Shown piece by piece: positions 7,798 to 8,122 of a stretch of DNA of 8,122 nt. How positions within the stretch are numbered: position 1 is the first letter of the stretch; every line of letters begins with the position of its first letter. The notes beneath the pieces are model-generated. The model worked only from the letters and a program-made list of their open reading frames with translations, ran no database searches and was not told the origin of the DNA. Source of the DNA: Maribacter sp. (GTDB lineage Bacteria; Bacteroidota; Bacteroidia; Flavobacteriales; Flavobacteriaceae). The position numbers and the translations under genes were made by a program. The stretch is from NCBI GenBank assembly GCA_030730545.1, contig JANQUX010000345.1, forward strand, positions 12,545 to 20,666. Direction: 5' to 3'.

Positions 7798-8122
7798 TTA
7801 GTTTGTTGTATCAGGTATCATTACAGTATCTACGGCGTGAATAACACCATTGTTTGCTTGAACATCAACGGCAATAATTCCGATTCCTGAATTACCAGAA
7901 CCATCAGTAATTGTAACATTACCATCACTATCGATAGCGAAAGTTAAGGTGTCTCCTTCTAAAGTCCCAGGAGATACCAATCCGTCACTTAAGTCGCCAG
8001 AAACAATATTTGCCCCAGCAATAACATGATGATTTAATACAGCTGTTAATACCTCTCCACTAGGTATTGCTGCTAAGTTTGCAAATGCTTCGTTAGTAGG
8101 AGCGAATACTGTAAAAGGTGCT
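7798..8122 (-). CDS. Fasciclin (FAS1) domain protein, C-terminal part (5' partial)
   Basis: The frame is open from the right edge to the TAA at 7798-7800, giving 107 visible residues. They cover most of one FAS1 domain: the H1 motif FTVFAPTNEAF at visible residues 3-13, the central LNHHVIAG around 29-36 (position of the YH motif), and the H2 motif NGVIHAVDTVMIP at 91-103. Only four residues follow, so FAS1 is the C-terminal domain. FAS1 modules are extracellular adhesion or surface-interaction domains; bacterial versions are usually secreted or lipoprotein-anchored, but the signal region and any further domains lie outside the window. The TTG codon at 7980 is an internal leucine, not a start, because the domain continues upstream of it. 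The visible part is acidic and lacks cysteine. A strong terminator follows the gene. Confidence 0.92.
   Translation of the reverse strand, partial: APFTVFAPTNEAFANLAAIPSGEVLTAVLNHHVIAGANIVSGDLSDGLVSPGTLEGDTLTFAIDSDGNVTITDGSGNSGIGIIAVDVQANNGVIHAVDTVMIPDTTN

Noticed and set aside
7978..7980. TTG as the start of a 60-residue minus-strand protein
   Set aside because: The frame continues upstream without a stop and encodes the rest of a FAS1 domain, so this codon is internal.

Overview
The window looks like chromosomal housekeeping DNA from a marine-type member of the Bacteroidota, most likely the family Flavobacteriaceae. The base composition is AT-rich. Start codons lack Shine-Dalgarno sequences. 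Two intergenic gaps carry exact TAnnTTTG boxes, the -7 element of Bacteroidota promoters. The gene set fits too: a LysM-periplasmic-binding-protein fusion, a DUF922 protein, a DUF3820 protein, a Tat-exported sugar-isomerase-like protein, CTP synthase next to YidC, and a fasciclin-domain protein. I cannot name a species.

Layout. (1) Nt 1-2210, plus strand: a tight three-gene run of a LysM/type-1 periplasmic-binding-fold protein (5' end outside the window), an OsmC/Ohr-family protein and an exported DUF922 HExxH protein. The junctions are a 1-nt gap and a 13-nt overlap, so this is probably one operon. (2) Nt 2211-2534: a convergent intergenic region holding a hairpin terminator and, just after each flanking stop codon, repeats of one family, so the two 3' ends mirror each other. 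(3) Nt 2535-3404, minus strand: a Tat-targeted hydroxypyruvate-isomerase-like TIM-barrel protein standing alone. (4) Nt 3465-7318, plus strand: a small DUF3820 protein, pyrG (CTP synthase) and yidC (membrane protein insertase). Exact -7 boxes precede pyrG and yidC, and a perfect terminator follows yidC. (5) Nt 7372-7752: about 380 nt with no convincing gene, containing one imperfect hairpin. (6) Nt 7753-8122, minus strand: a terminator and the C-terminal 107 residues of a FAS1-domain protein that runs off the right edge.

How the genes relate. pyrG makes CTP for nucleic acid and phospholipid synthesis and yidC inserts proteins into the inner membrane; both are core functions. The first operon and the fasciclin protein belong to the cell envelope or stress response. 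I see no mobile element, CRISPR array, defence cassette, toxin-antitoxin pair, tRNA or rRNA. The two most interesting signals are non-coding: the mirrored 3'-UTR repeats at 2211-2534, and a 9-bp inverted repeat that would pair the predicted 5' end of the pyrG mRNA with codons 9-11 across its start codon.
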